A stretch of DNA of 64,000 nucleotides, taken from Olleya aquimaris. GTDB taxonomy: Bacteria > Bacteroidota > Bacteroidia > Flavobacteriales > Flavobacteriaceae. Made by a program: the position numbers and the translations under genes. This document shows positions 30,266 through 39,647 of the stretch, in pieces; positions within the stretch are counted from its first letter, which is position 1, and every line of letters starts with the position of its first letter. The notes beneath the pieces are model-generated. The model had not been told where the DNA came from. It saw only the letters and a list, made by a program, of their open reading frames with translations, and did not search any database. Location: positions 1 through 64,000 of the forward strand of contig NZ_QLLO01000005.1 in NCBI RefSeq assembly GCF_003259525.1. Reading direction: 5' to 3'.

Positions 30266-33200
30266 ATGAAAACAAAGTTTAGTGGAATTTTAACGCTATT
30301 TCTAGCGTTTGTTGTGCAAATATCGTTTGCTCAAGAAAAAACAATTTCAGGAGTCGTTTCTGACGAAAATGGTTTACCATTACCAACTGCTAACGTAGTT
30401 GTAAAAGGAACTTCAACTGGAACATCAACAGATTTTGATGGTAACTATTCAATCAGCGCAAGTGCTGGTCAAGTATTACAATTCAGTTATGTTGGTTATG
30501 GTAATAAAGAAGTTACAGTTGGAGCATCCAACACTATTAATGTTTCTTTAGAGCCTGATAATGCATTAGATGAAGTTGTAATTGTAGGTTATGGTACCAC
30601 AACTACTAAAGCCTTTACTGGTACAGCATCTACTGTTAGTGCAGAAAATCTTGAAGCAAAGTCATTTACAAATGTAACTCAAGCATTAGCTGGTGAGGTT
30701 GCAGGTGTACAAGTAATTAATACTTCTGGACAGCCTGGAACAATTGCAACAGTTCGTGTAAGAGGATATGGTTCTCCATTAGGAAACCGTTCTCCTTTAT
30801 ACGTTGTAGATGGTATTCCATTTAATGGAACTTTTGAGATAAACTCGATTAACCCTGCAGATATCGCTAGTACTACTGTACTAAAAGATGCAACTGCAAC
30901 AGCTATTTATGGTTCTAGAGGTGCTAATGGTGTTGTATTAATTACAACAAAATCAGGACAACGTACAGAGCAAGGATATATTGAAGTTGACCTAAAAACA
31001 GGTATCAACACACAAATCATCCCAAGATATGACGTTATTTCTAGTCCAGAAGAATACATTGGATATGTATGGGAAGGATTAAAAAACAGAGGAGTTGTTA
31101 CTGGTAACCCTGACCCAGTTGGATTTGCAAACAATACTTTATTAACAGATAATGGTATTGGAGCAGGTTACAACATGTGGGATGCAGCTACAGCAGCAGA
31201 TTTAATTGATCCTGCAACTGGAACTGTTAGACCAGGAGTTAACAGATTATTTACTCCAGAGCGTTATGCTGATGAAGCATTTGGAACTGGATTTAGAACA
31301 GAATCAAACCTACGTATGGGTGGAGGTTCTGAAAAATCAAAGTACTTTGTTTCTGTAGGTTATTTAGATGATAAAGGATATTCAATCAATTCTGATTTTA
31401 ACAGATTTAGTGCAAGATTAAATTTAGATTCAGATTTAAAAGATTGGTTAAACGTTAGTACTAACATTGGTTATTCTAATGCAAGAACAACTAATAATGG
31501 TCAAATTAACGGTTCAGAAAACATTTTTGAATTTGCTGATAAAATGGCACCAATCTATCCAGTATTTGCTAGATACCCTAATACAGGAGATTTAATACCT
31601 GACCCAATTTACGGAGGTTTCCAATATGATTATGGTTCTCCAACAGGTACGCAAAATGGTTTTACAAGAAACAGACCTAATGCAAACTTATTGAATCCAA
31701 TTGGTTCTGCTATCTTAGATTACGATGGTAGAAACACTCAAGCGGTTAATGGTAATATTAGCATGAAGTTTAAGATTACTGATAATTTAACTTTTGAAAA
31801 TACTTTTGGAGGTCAATACTCTTTCTTTAGAAGAAACAATGCAACTAACCATGTATATGGTACTGGTGCTAACACAAATGGTTCTATTGGAGTAACTGAT
31901 CAAGTTAGATGGACTAAATCTTTCTTACAGTTATTAAGATATAACACATCTTTTGGAGATAGCAGACACACTCTTGAGGTTTTAGCAGCACACGAATCTT
32001 TCGAGCAAAGCTTTACTCAGTCAAGACAGTTTATGCAAAATGTAATTTTACCAGGAGTTTATAACTTAAGCAACTACCTTGAAACACAAGGTTTACCTGA
32101 TGGTTATGAAAATGCATCTGGTTTAGAGTCTTACTTTGGACAAGCAAACTATAGTTTAGATGACACTTATTATTTAACAGCTTCTGTTAGAACTGATGGA
32201 TCTTCAAGATTCGTAAATGATAAATGGGGTGTATTCGGATCTTTAGGAGCAGCTTGGATTGTTTCTAATGAAGATTTCATGAGTGACAGTTTTATGTCTT
32301 ACTTAAAAGTAAAAGGATCTTATGGTATTACTGGAGACCAACAAGGTGTTAGTACAACTTTAGGATTTGATACTTTTAACTCAAGTTTAGTAGGTGGTGA
32401 ATTAGCATTAGATTTAAATACAGTAGGTGATCCAGATTTAACTTGGGAAACTTCAAGAATGTTACAAGGAGGACTTGAAATGAGTTTTGGTAACTATTTA
32501 GATGTAAACGTAGATTACTATAGAAAGAATACAGATAATTTATTCTTTGACCAACGTAGAGGACCTTCTGCTGGTATTGCAGCTATTAGAGTAAATGACG
32601 GTGAAATCTTAAACTCTGGTTTAGAATTTGATATTACTGGTCATATAGTTAATACAGATGACTTTAAGTTAGATGTTTCTGTTAACGGAGAAATGTTAAC
32701 AAATGAAATGACAACTATGCCATTAGATCCAAGTACAGGATTACCAAGAGTAATTGACTCTGGAACAAGTCCTGATGGAGCTTATGCTTATGCTGAAGGA
32801 CGTTCAATTTTTGACTTCTGGATGAGAGAATGGGCTGGTGTAGATCCTGCAGATGGAGCGCCAATGTGGTATCAGTATTATGATGATGCTAACAACAATG
32901 GTATCTTAGATGCTGGTGAAGAGTCATTTTCAATTGACGATGGTAACGGTGGTGATTTAAACACTTCTGGTACTTTATTTGAATACAGACAAAAAGCTGG
33001 TGGAAACATCAAGAAAACTGTAACTAAGACTTATGCAGATGCAACTCAAGTATACTTAGACAAATCATTTATTCCTGATTTAAGAGGAGCATTTAGAGTA
33101 TCAGCTAGATATAAGAACTTTGATTTCTCAACGCAATTTACTTACAGTATAGGTGGTTACGCTTATGATGCACAATATGCAGAATTAATGAGTGATCGTT

Positions 33201-33565
33201 TTGGTGCAGCTGGAAACAACTTCCACACAGATATTGCTAACAGATGGCAAAATCCTGGAGATGTAACAGATGTTCCAATCTTATCTGATAACGCGATTGT
33301 TAATGGTACTTCTACATCTTCAAGATTTATTACAAGTACAGATTATTTAGCATTAAATAACGCAAGACTTGGTTATACATTACCAAACAAATTTACAGAC
33401 ACCATGGGACTTGATGATGTTAATATCTTTGTATCTGGTGATAACTTATTAATCAAAACCGCAAGAGAAGGGTTTAATCCTTCTATTAGAGAAGCAGGTA
33501 ATTCTGGTCGCCAGATTTACGCTCCTGCAACAACTATCACTTTAGGAGCTAGAGTGAAATTTTAA
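30266..33565 (+). CDS. SusC/RagA-family TonB-dependent outer-membrane transporter (pair 2)
   Basis: 1099 residues with the same plan as the copy at 25116: signal peptide 1-22 (ending ISFAQ), regulatory-like domain with SDENGLPLPTANVVVKGTST, TonB box LDEVVIVGYG, plug with INPADIASTTVLKDATATAI and a large barrel ending GARVKF. The N-terminal 80 residues are close to pair 1 and to the module inserted in the alpha-2-macroglobulin at 47446, while the barrels differ clearly. An acidic calcium-like loop (DDANNNGILDAGEE) lies at about residue 872. Partner SusD-like gene 17 bases downstream. Substrate unknown. Confidence 0.93.
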   Translation: MKTKFSGILTLFLAFVVQISFAQEKTISGVVSDENGLPLPTANVVVKGTSTGTSTDFDGNYSISASAGQVLQFSYVGYGNKEVTVGASNTINVSLEPDNALDEVVIVGYGTTTTKAFTGTASTVSAENLEAKSFTNVTQALAGEVAGVQVINTSGQPGTIATVRVRGYGSPLGNRSPLYVVDGIPFNGTFEINSINPADIASTTVLKDATATAIYGSRGANGVVLITTKSGQRTEQGYIEVDLKTGINTQIIPRYDVISSPEEYIGYVWEGLKNRGVVTGNPDPVGFANNTLLTDNGIGAGYNMWDAATAADLIDPATGTVRPGVNRLFTPERYADEAFGTGFRTESNLRMGGGSEKSKYFVSVGYLDDKGYSINSDFNRFSARLNLDSDLKDWLNVSTNIGYSNARTTNNGQINGSENIFEFADKMAPIYPVFARYPNTGDLIPDPIYGGFQYDYGSPTGTQNGFTRNRPNANLLNPIGSAILDYDGRNTQAVNGNISMKFKITDNLTFENTFGGQYSFFRRNNATNHVYGTGANTNGSIGVTDQVRWTKSFLQLLRYNTSFGDSRHTLEVLAAHESFEQSFTQSRQFMQNVILPGVYNLSNYLETQGLPDGYENASGLESYFGQANYSLDDTYYLTASVRTDGSSRFVNDKWGVFGSLGAAWIVSNEDFMSDSFMSYLKVKGSYGITGDQQGVSTTLGFDTFNSSLVGGELALDLNTVGDPDLTWETSRMLQGGLEMSFGNYLDVNVDYYRKNTDNLFFDQRRGPSAGIAAIRVNDGEILNSGLEFDITGHIVNTDDFKLDVSVNGEMLTNEMTTMPLDPSTGLPRVIDSGTSPDGAYAYAEGRSIFDFWMREWAGVDPADGAPMWYQYYDDANNNGILDAGEESFSIDDGNGGDLNTSGTLFEYRQKAGGNIKKTVTKTYADATQVYLDKSFIPDLRGAFRVSARYKNFDFSTQFTYSIGGYAYDAQYAELMSDRFGAAGNNFHTDIANRWQNPGDVTDVPILSDNAIVNGTSTSSRFITSTDYLALNNARLGYTLPNKFTDTMGLDDVNIFVSGDNLLIKTAREGFNPSIREAGNSGRQIYAPATTITLGARVKF

Positions 33566-33582
33566 TTAAAAAAAAAGAAATT

Positions 33583-35088
33583 ATGAAAAATTTATTAAAA
33601 ATCGCTTTTGTATCAGGTTTGATGCTAAGCTTAGGTAGCTGTTCTGAGGATCTACTAGATAATAGTGGTGTATCAGGTACAAGCCAACCTACACAATTAT
33701 TAACTTCTGATCAATTAAGTGAAGCTGCTGAAACAAATACAGACATTCCTGCAGCTTTCATTAACGGATTGTATGCTCAAATGATTCAATTTGGATCTGG
33801 AGGTACAACTGGACATGATGACTTTGGACACAAAGCTTACGATGTTTTCGGAGATATGTTATCTGGTGATATGGCTTTAAGTGTAAGTACTTATGGATGG
33901 TATAGAGCTAGTATAACAGAATTCCAAGCACCTTTAGATTTCACATTTGGTGATAACAGACAAGTTTGGAGATATTACTACAGAATTATTAGATCTGCTA
34001 ACACAGTAATCGAAAATTTAGGTGGTAATAGCGCTGTTCCTACAGTTGATGAAAATAAGTATGCAATGGGACAAGCTAAAGCTATGCGTGCTCATTCTTA
34101 CTTCTACTTAGCACAGTATTTCCAAAAAGAATACAATGCATCTGAAGCTATTTTACCATTATACACAGAGCCAATTAATCAAAACTTACCAAAGTCTACT
34201 GCAGAAGCAGTATACAATTTAATGGAGCAAGATTTGACTGATGCTATTGCGTTATTAGATGGATTTAACAGATCTGCTAAAAACCAAGTTAACCAAGATG
34301 TAGCTAAAGGAATTTTAGCTTTTGTATTAGGTGCTAAAGGTGGTAGAGATATTGATGTTGCTAATTTAACTCAAGAAGTTATCAATTCTGGTAACTACAC
34401 AATGTTAGGTGCTGGAGATGTTACAAATTGTTTTTGTGATGTAAACTCACCAAGCTGGATGTGGGGAATTGATATTACAGAAAATAACGGTTTAGGATTA
34501 GTTTCATGGTGGGGTCAAATTGATGCTTGGTCTTACAGCTATGCTTGGGCTGGTGATTACAAAGTAATCGATGCAAATTTATTTGCAGCTATACCAAGTA
34601 CTGATGCTAGAAAAGCTCAATTCTTTAATAACCCATCTAATGGTAGACATTTACAACCTTTATTTAAGTTTTATGCGTCTAGCCAAATTGGAGGTACTTC
34701 TACTACTGTAACTGCAGATTACGTTTACATGCGTATAGAAGAAATGTATTTATTAAATGCTGAAGCAAATGCAAGAGCTGGATTTGAAGGTCCTGCTAGA
34801 ACTAGCTTAAAAGCTTTATTAGATCAAAGAGTACCAAGTTCAGTATACGTTGATGCTTTATCTGGTCAAGCTTTACAAGATGAAATCTACTTACAAACTC
34901 GTATCGAGTTATGGGGAGAAGGAAAGTCTTTCTTAGCTATGAAACGTAATAAGGCAACAACTGTAAGAGGTGCAAACCATTTATCATACGTAGGGGATCC
35001 AATTCCTTATAATGATGAAAGAATGCAATTTGAAATTCCACAAGATGAAATTCAAAACAATCCTTTCATAGGTAGCCAAAACCAATAA
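33583..35088 (+). CDS. SusD/RagB-family outer-membrane lipoprotein (pair 2)
   Basis: 501 residues, lipid-anchored at Cys20 (LSLGSC). It has the canonical SusD layout: RSANTVIENLGGN and KAMRAHSYFYLAQYFQ in the TPR-like helices, and YVYMRIEEMYLLNAEANARA followed by RIELWGEGKSFLAMKRN near the C-terminus. It differs in subfamily from the protein at 28392, so the two pairs probably serve different substrates. It follows its SusC partner by 17 bases, and a small lipoprotein gene follows after a hairpin. Confidence 0.95.
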   Translation: MKNLLKIAFVSGLMLSLGSCSEDLLDNSGVSGTSQPTQLLTSDQLSEAAETNTDIPAAFINGLYAQMIQFGSGGTTGHDDFGHKAYDVFGDMLSGDMALSVSTYGWYRASITEFQAPLDFTFGDNRQVWRYYYRIIRSANTVIENLGGNSAVPTVDENKYAMGQAKAMRAHSYFYLAQYFQKEYNASEAILPLYTEPINQNLPKSTAEAVYNLMEQDLTDAIALLDGFNRSAKNQVNQDVAKGILAFVLGAKGGRDIDVANLTQEVINSGNYTMLGAGDVTNCFCDVNSPSWMWGIDITENNGLGLVSWWGQIDAWSYSYAWAGDYKVIDANLFAAIPSTDARKAQFFNNPSNGRHLQPLFKFYASSQIGGTSTTVTADYVYMRIEEMYLLNAEANARAGFEGPARTSLKALLDQRVPSSVYVDALSGQALQDEIYLQTRIELWGEGKSFLAMKRNKATTVRGANHLSYVGDPIPYNDERMQFEIPQDEIQNNPFIGSQNQ

Positions 35089-35099
35089 TCTAATTAATT

Positions 35100-35129
35100 G
35101 ATACTACCCTTTTTACTAAGGGTAGTATC
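35100..35129 (+). terminator. Hairpin between SusD-like gene and lipoprotein gene
   Basis: GATACTACCCTT/AAGGGTAGTATC, a 12-bp perfect stem with a 6-base loop. Only a weak T-tract (TTAATTATT) follows, so it may be a partial terminator or an RNA-stabilising hairpin that sets lower expression of the next gene. Confidence 0.6.
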
Positions 35130-35152
35130 TTAATTATTATAAAAACTAAATC

Positions 35153-35887
35153 ATGAAAAACTTTAAACTAATTTTATTAACTTTTGCTACAGCAGCTTTA
35201 TTTTTCACTGGATGTGAGGATGAATTAGAAGCTCCTGGAACAAATTACGTAACTTTTGAACAAGACAGAACTTTAGAAGTTGTACCTGATGGAACATCTA
35301 CGTTTGACGTAATGGTATATTCAGCTAACTTTGAAGGTTCGGATAGAACATTCACAGTTCAAGTATCTGATGCTTCAACTGCAGACCCATCTACTTACAA
35401 TGTTCCTTCTACAGTTACTATTCCTGCAAATTCTAATGTAGGTAAATTACAAGTTACTGCAACTGATGTTGATTTAGATTTAGCTAATGCTAAAACTGTA
35501 ATCTTAAATTTAGTTGGCGGTGATGGCTTATCTGTTGATAACGGAATTACATTATCATTATTAGAGCAATGTTTATTTAACAAAGTTGTTTTGAACATTA
35601 CTTTTGACTCTTGGCCAGAAGAAGTATACTGGGCAATTTACGATTCAAATGGAAACTTAGTAGCAGAAAATGGACCTTATTCTCCATATGCTAATGCATA
35701 TGCTGGTCTTTCTGGTTCATTAGCTTCAACACTTTGTTTAGAAAGTGGAACTTATCAATTTGTTGTAACAGATGATTTTGCTGATGGTGCTGGTCCAATT
35801 TCTTTAAGTACTTTAGATGGAGTGACTTTATTTAGTTCTTCTGGTGCTTATGGTGCTGGTACATCTGGTATGTTTACTTTACCATAG
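35153..35887 (+). CDS. Outer-membrane lipoprotein, probably accessory to SusCD pair 2
   Basis: 244 residues, lipidation at Cys21 (LFFTGC). The first half (about 25-140) looks like an Ig-like or Calx-beta-like beta-sandwich of the kind found in SusE/F-type or DUF4843-type proteins (NYVTFEQDRTLEVVPDGTST, STVTIPANS). The second half (about 148-244) has NITFDSWPEEVYWAIYDSNG and a two-Cys domain (Cys140 region and LCLESGTYQF), similar to small C-terminal domains of secreted flavobacterial proteins. No catalytic motif seen. The position directly after pair 2 suggests a surface glycan- or peptide-binding helper; this is inferred from context only. Confidence 0.75.
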   Translation: MKNFKLILLTFATAALFFTGCEDELEAPGTNYVTFEQDRTLEVVPDGTSTFDVMVYSANFEGSDRTFTVQVSDASTADPSTYNVPSTVTIPANSNVGKLQVTATDVDLDLANAKTVILNLVGGDGLSVDNGITLSLLEQCLFNKVVLNITFDSWPEEVYWAIYDSNGNLVAENGPYSPYANAYAGLSGSLASTLCLESGTYQFVVTDDFADGAGPISLSTLDGVTLFSSSGAYGAGTSGMFTLP

Positions 35888-35908
35888 TAATAAACTTAAA
35901 TACAAAAT

Positions 35909-35938
35909 AAAAAAAACCGTTCTTTGAACGGTTTTTTT
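35909..35938 (+). terminator. Terminator after the lipoprotein gene
   Basis: AAAAAAACCGTTC/GAACGGTTTTTTT with a 3-base loop, a strong symmetric terminator 14 bases before rlmB. Confidence 0.92.
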
Positions 35939-35951
35939 ATACCTTTACTTT

Positions 35952-36686
35952 ATGAAAAAAACGACTCAAATATTTGGACTTAGAGCTATTATTGAAGCTT
36001 TAAATGCTGGTGAACATGTTGATAAAGTCTTTTTGCAAAAAGGACTTAAAGGAGAACTATTTCAGGAGTTAGAAACTGTACTAAAGGAAAAAAGAGTAAA
36101 CTCATCTTACGTACCAGTTGAGAAATTGAATAGATTAACTAAAAATAACCATCAAGGTGCAGTTGCTCAAATCTCTCCAGTAAAGTTTTATGACATAGAA
36201 GAATTACATGAAATGGTGACTAAAAAAACAAAAACACCATTATTTTTATTATTAGATCAATTAAGCGATGTTAGAAATTTTGGCGCTATTATCCGTACTG
36301 CAGAATGTACAGGTGTTGATGGAATAATTATACAAAGTAAAGGAGCAGCTCCTGTAAATGGTGATACAATTAAAACTAGTGCTGGTGCAGTTTTCAAAGT
36401 CCCGATTTGTAGAGTAGATCATATTAAAGATGCGGTATTTTTTCTGCAAGCATCAGATATAAAGGTAATTGCTGCAACAGAAAAAACAGATAATACTATT
36501 TTTGATGTCTCGTTTAAAGAACCTTGTGCTATCATAATGGGATCTGAAGGAAGAGGTATAAATCCTTCGGTTTTAAAACTAGCAAACGAAAAAGCTAAAC
36601 TTCCGTTACTAGGTGAAATAGAATCTTTAAATGTTAGTGTGGCTTGTGGTGCTTTTCTGTATGAAGCTGTTAGACAGCGCCTATAA
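35952..36686 (+). CDS. rlmB: 23S rRNA (guanosine-2'-O)-methyltransferase RlmB-type, SpoU family
   Basis: 244 residues. An N-terminal substrate-binding domain (2-75; FGLRAIIEALNAGEHVDKVF) is followed by the SPOUT trefoil-knot domain. Motif 1 is DQLSDVRNFGAIIRTAECTG, motif 2 IIMGSEGRGINPSVLKLAN and motif 3 LNVSVACGAFLYEAVRQRL. In E. coli RlmB methylates G2251 of 23S rRNA using S-adenosylmethionine; the exact target of this protein is assumed by homology. It ends convergently with the rhomboid gene, overlapping by 6 bases. Confidence 0.88.
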   Translation: MKKTTQIFGLRAIIEALNAGEHVDKVFLQKGLKGELFQELETVLKEKRVNSSYVPVEKLNRLTKNNHQGAVAQISPVKFYDIEELHEMVTKKTKTPLFLLLDQLSDVRNFGAIIRTAECTGVDGIIIQSKGAAPVNGDTIKTSAGAVFKVPICRVDHIKDAVFFLQASDIKVIAATEKTDNTIFDVSFKEPCAIIMGSEGRGINPSVLKLANEKAKLPLLGEIESLNVSVACGAFLYEAVRQRL

Positions 36687-37430
36687 ATCTTTATTTTCTT
36701 TGAAATTGTAGTTGATTTTCAGGGAATTACTGTCTTCTGTAAGTGTTTCTTCACTTACCTCCTCTTCTACGCTTTCAATAAAGTTTCCGTTTTCATCAAA
36801 ATGTTTTAAAAATTCATCGTCCTCTTCGTTATAATTTGGATCTTCCCAAACGTAACGTTTGGGTTTAGCTATTTGTTTTCTAAATATTAAAGCAAATACT
36901 AATCCTACTATTAATCCACTTAAATGACCTTCCCATGATACGCCTTCTTTTAAAGGTAATGTATTCCAAATCATGCTTCCATATAAAAAAGCAACCAACA
37001 ACGATAAAGCAATCAACCTATAATGTTTAGCAAATACGCCTTTAAAGAAAATAAAACTAGCTAACACATATATTAATCCACTTGCGCCTATGTGATACGA
37101 TGGACGTCCAAAACACCAGGTTAAAAAACCAGAAAGTAAAATTCCAAATAGTAAAATTTTGAAGGCTATTGGTCTATAAAAATAAAAAAGAGCAGCACTT
37201 AAAACGAATAACGGAATAGTATTATGCCATAAATGTGAAATACCAGAGTGTATAAATGGGCTGCAAATAACACCAATTAATCCAGATGCTTTTTGTGGAT
37301 AAACCCCTAGTTTATTTAAATTAAAGCCAAACCTGATTTCTAAAGCAAAAATTAGCCATAAAAGCATTACAAATGCTATTGGATAAGCAATGACATCTAT
37401 AGAAAATTTAAATGGTTCTTCGTGTTTCAT
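36681..37430 (-). CDS. Rhomboid-family intramembrane serine protease
   Basis: 249 residues from MKHEEPFKFS. An alternative start ten codons upstream is less likely, since it adds an unusual NYLLYLVV stretch. Six membrane helices. The catalytic Ser is in HIGASGLIYV (Ser117) and the His in WEGHLSGLIVG (His169). HLWHNTIPLF supplies the conserved His/Asn of helix 2. Cleaves membrane proteins within the bilayer; substrate unknown. The cytoplasmic tail (from about 190) is strongly acidic (NEEDDEF, SVEEEVSEE). Divergent from rarA. Confidence 0.87.
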   Translation of the reverse strand: MKHEEPFKFSIDVIAYPIAFVMLLWLIFALEIRFGFNLNKLGVYPQKASGLIGVICSPFIHSGISHLWHNTIPLFVLSAALFYFYRPIAFKILLFGILLSGFLTWCFGRPSYHIGASGLIYVLASFIFFKGVFAKHYRLIALSLLVAFLYGSMIWNTLPLKEGVSWEGHLSGLIVGLVFALIFRKQIAKPKRYVWEDPNYNEEDDEFLKHFDENGNFIESVEEEVSEETLTEDSNSLKINYNFKENKDL

Positions 37431-37518
37431 GACTACTAAATATAGCAAATAGTTATCCAATTCTATAAACGTGTTAAATTGTCATAAAACAGAAAAGTTA
37501 ATAATTAGTTTTGCTGAG

Positions 37519-37538
37519 ATTCCTGTTTTCACAGGAAT
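37519..37538. repeat. REP-like palindrome, copy 2
   Basis: ATTCCTGT-TTTC-ACAGGAAT, 8-bp perfect stem. It is the sister of the palindrome at 738-757 with a compensated base pair. It lies between the divergent rhomboid and rarA genes, 17 bases before rarA. Confidence 0.5.
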
Positions 37539-37555
37539 TGAATTAATTTTACAGT

Positions 37556-38833
37556 ATGAATACGCCATTAGCCGAAAGATTACGTCCACAAACACTAGAC
37601 GATTATATTAGTCAGTCGCATCTAGTGGGTAAACATGGGTCATTAACCAAACATATCCAACAAGGTATCATACCAAGTATGATACTTTGGGGACCTCCAG
37701 GAATTGGCAAAACCACATTGGCTAATATTATTGCGACAACTTCTAAACGCCCATTTTACACCTTAAGTGCAATTAGTTCTGGTGTTAAGGATGTGCGTGA
37801 AGTGATTGAAAAAGCTAAAAACAGCGGTGGTTTATTTACCACTAAAAATCCAATTTTATTTATTGACGAGATCCATAGGTTTAGTAAATCGCAACAGGAT
37901 AGTTTATTGCAAGCTGTAGAAAAAGGTTGGGTAACATTAATTGGTGCTACAACAGAAAACCCTAGTTTTGAGGTCATTTCAGCATTATTGTCACGCTGTC
38001 AGGTATATATTTTAAATGCTTTTGAAAAAACCGATTTAGAAGCACTTTTAAAGCGTGCTATAGAAAAAGACGAGTATTTGTCTAAAAAGAATATTAAGCT
38101 TAAAGAAACCACTGCCTTATTACGTTTATCTGGTGGTGACGCTAGAAAACTATTAAACATTTTTGAGTTGATTGTTAATAGTGAAGACAAAGCCACAATT
38201 ACTATTACAGATCAATTGGTTTTAGACAAAGTACAAAACAATACTGTGCGATATGATAAAACTGGTGAACAACATTACGATATAGTTTCTGCTTTTATCA
38301 AATCTATTAGAGGTAGCGACCCTAATGCTGCTGTATATTATTTAGCCAGAATGGTTGAAGGTGGTGAAGATGTTAAGTTTATTGCGCGTCGTATGTTAAT
38401 TTTAGCAAGCGAAGATATTGGTAATGCTAATCCTACTGCATTAGTTATGGCTAACACAACCTTTCAGGCAGTAACAACCATTGGTTATCCTGAATCTAGG
38501 ATTATTTTAAGCCAATGTGCGACCTATTTGGCATGCTCTCCAAAAAGTAATGCTGCCTATATGGCAATTAACCAAGCACAGCAATTGGTAAAACAAACGG
38601 GAGATTTAAGTGTGCCTTTAAATATTAGAAATGCACCTACTAAATTAATGAAAGAGATTGGTTATGGCGAAGATTATAAATACAGCCATAATTATGAAAA
38701 CAATTTTGCTAAACAAGAGTTTTTGCCAAAAGAAATTAGTAATACCAAATTATACGAACCTGGTGACAATGCAAGAGAACAAGCGCAACGTGAGTTTTTA
38801 AGATTACGTTGGAAAGAAAAATACGGCTATTAA
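37556..38833 (+). CDS. rarA: Replication-associated recombination protein RarA (MgsA), AAA+ ATPase
   Basis: 425 residues, close in sequence to the clamp-loader family. It acts at stalled replication forks. Walker A GPPGIGKT (46-53), Walker B FIDEIHRF (DEIH at 104-107), sensor 1 GATTENPS and sensor 2 GDARKLLN are present. The C-terminal tetramerisation part contains IKSIRGSDPNAAVYYLARMV and ends GYGEDYKYSHNYENNFAKQE. Its end overlaps by 4 bases with the convergent secreted-protein gene. Nothing abnormal. Confidence 0.95.
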   Translation: MNTPLAERLRPQTLDDYISQSHLVGKHGSLTKHIQQGIIPSMILWGPPGIGKTTLANIIATTSKRPFYTLSAISSGVKDVREVIEKAKNSGGLFTTKNPILFIDEIHRFSKSQQDSLLQAVEKGWVTLIGATTENPSFEVISALLSRCQVYILNAFEKTDLEALLKRAIEKDEYLSKKNIKLKETTALLRLSGGDARKLLNIFELIVNSEDKATITITDQLVLDKVQNNTVRYDKTGEQHYDIVSAFIKSIRGSDPNAAVYYLARMVEGGEDVKFIARRMLILASEDIGNANPTALVMANTTFQAVTTIGYPESRIILSQCATYLACSPKSNAAYMAINQAQQLVKQTGDLSVPLNIRNAPTKLMKEIGYGEDYKYSHNYENNFAKQEFLPKEISNTKLYEPGDNAREQAQREFLRLRWKEKYGY

Positions 38834-39645
38834 AATTTAATGTTTAAAAGCTGTTTTTGAAGCGTATCTCCTTGATAATACTCTATTATCCAATTAGCGT
38901 CTAATTTATAAATGATTGCTACTTTACCTTCTACTAAAAACACATGATTAAGATTAGTGTTTTTTATTTTATAAACTACTTTGGGTTGGCTATCTACTAA
39001 CTGAAACCCGTTTGAGATTTTTTGAGCATATAAAATGTTTTGTGTTGGCTCTGTCTGAGATTTAGCAGGTGTTTCAACCTCTTTAGTATCTGTTTTTATT
39101 TCTTCTTTTACTTTCTCGACTTCTTTTGGTCCTGCATCAACTATTACTTCTGCTTTAGTTTTATTATCTGTAGTAACCTTTTGAGGAATACTTTCTTCAA
39201 TTTTATTATAATCATGCTTAAAACTATTAAAAGTTTTAAAAGCATTTCTTAAAGCTATATTATATGCAGCTTTAAATTGTTTCTCTCTAGATTCGCCTTC
39301 ACCAGAACTAAAAACAACTTGGTTTTTACAATTTTTAAAGTTTACTGTTAATTTAGTTTTAAACAAATTATTATTTTCAGTAACATCAACATATAAAGAC
39401 AAACAATTGTTATTATTGGCCTCTTCTGGTAAGTTTTCTGATGCTAGATAGGCTTTAAAATTTTGTTTTTCTAATAAAAACTGTGTCAACTCATTTAACC
39501 TATAATCGTTTGGATTTTTTTGACAAGAAAACTGCTCTGGTACAATAATGTACTTATAGTTATTTAGTTCTTCTTGAGCAGTTAAGCTATTTGAAAAAGT
39601 TAATACTAATGCTAAAACTAAAATTATTTTATGTTGAAATTTCAT
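38830..39645 (-). CDS. Conserved secreted or periplasmic protein of unknown function
   Basis: 271 residues with a signal peptide (1-23, ending SLTAQ). The N-terminal domain (about 30-150; YKYIIVPEQFSCQKNPNDYR) has four Cys and a two-strand pattern. A low-complexity charged linker rich in Lys, Glu and Thr (about 165-205) follows. The short C-terminal beta domain (about 215-271) has QKISNGFQLVDSQPKVVYKI. The layout resembles proteins common in flavobacteria, but I cannot assign a function. It lies 2 bases after the HAD phosphatase gene and is probably co-transcribed with it. Confidence 0.75.
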   Translation of the reverse strand: MKFQHKIILVLALVLTFSNSLTAQEELNNYKYIIVPEQFSCQKNPNDYRLNELTQFLLEKQNFKAYLASENLPEEANNNNCLSLYVDVTENNNLFKTKLTVNFKNCKNQVVFSSGEGESREKQFKAAYNIALRNAFKTFNSFKHDYNKIEESIPQKVTTDNKTKAEVIVDAGPKEVEKVKEEIKTDTKEVETPAKSQTEPTQNILYAQKISNGFQLVDSQPKVVYKIKNTNLNHVFLVEGKVAIIYKLDANWIIEYYQGDTLQKQLLNIKF

Positions 39646-39647
39646 AA

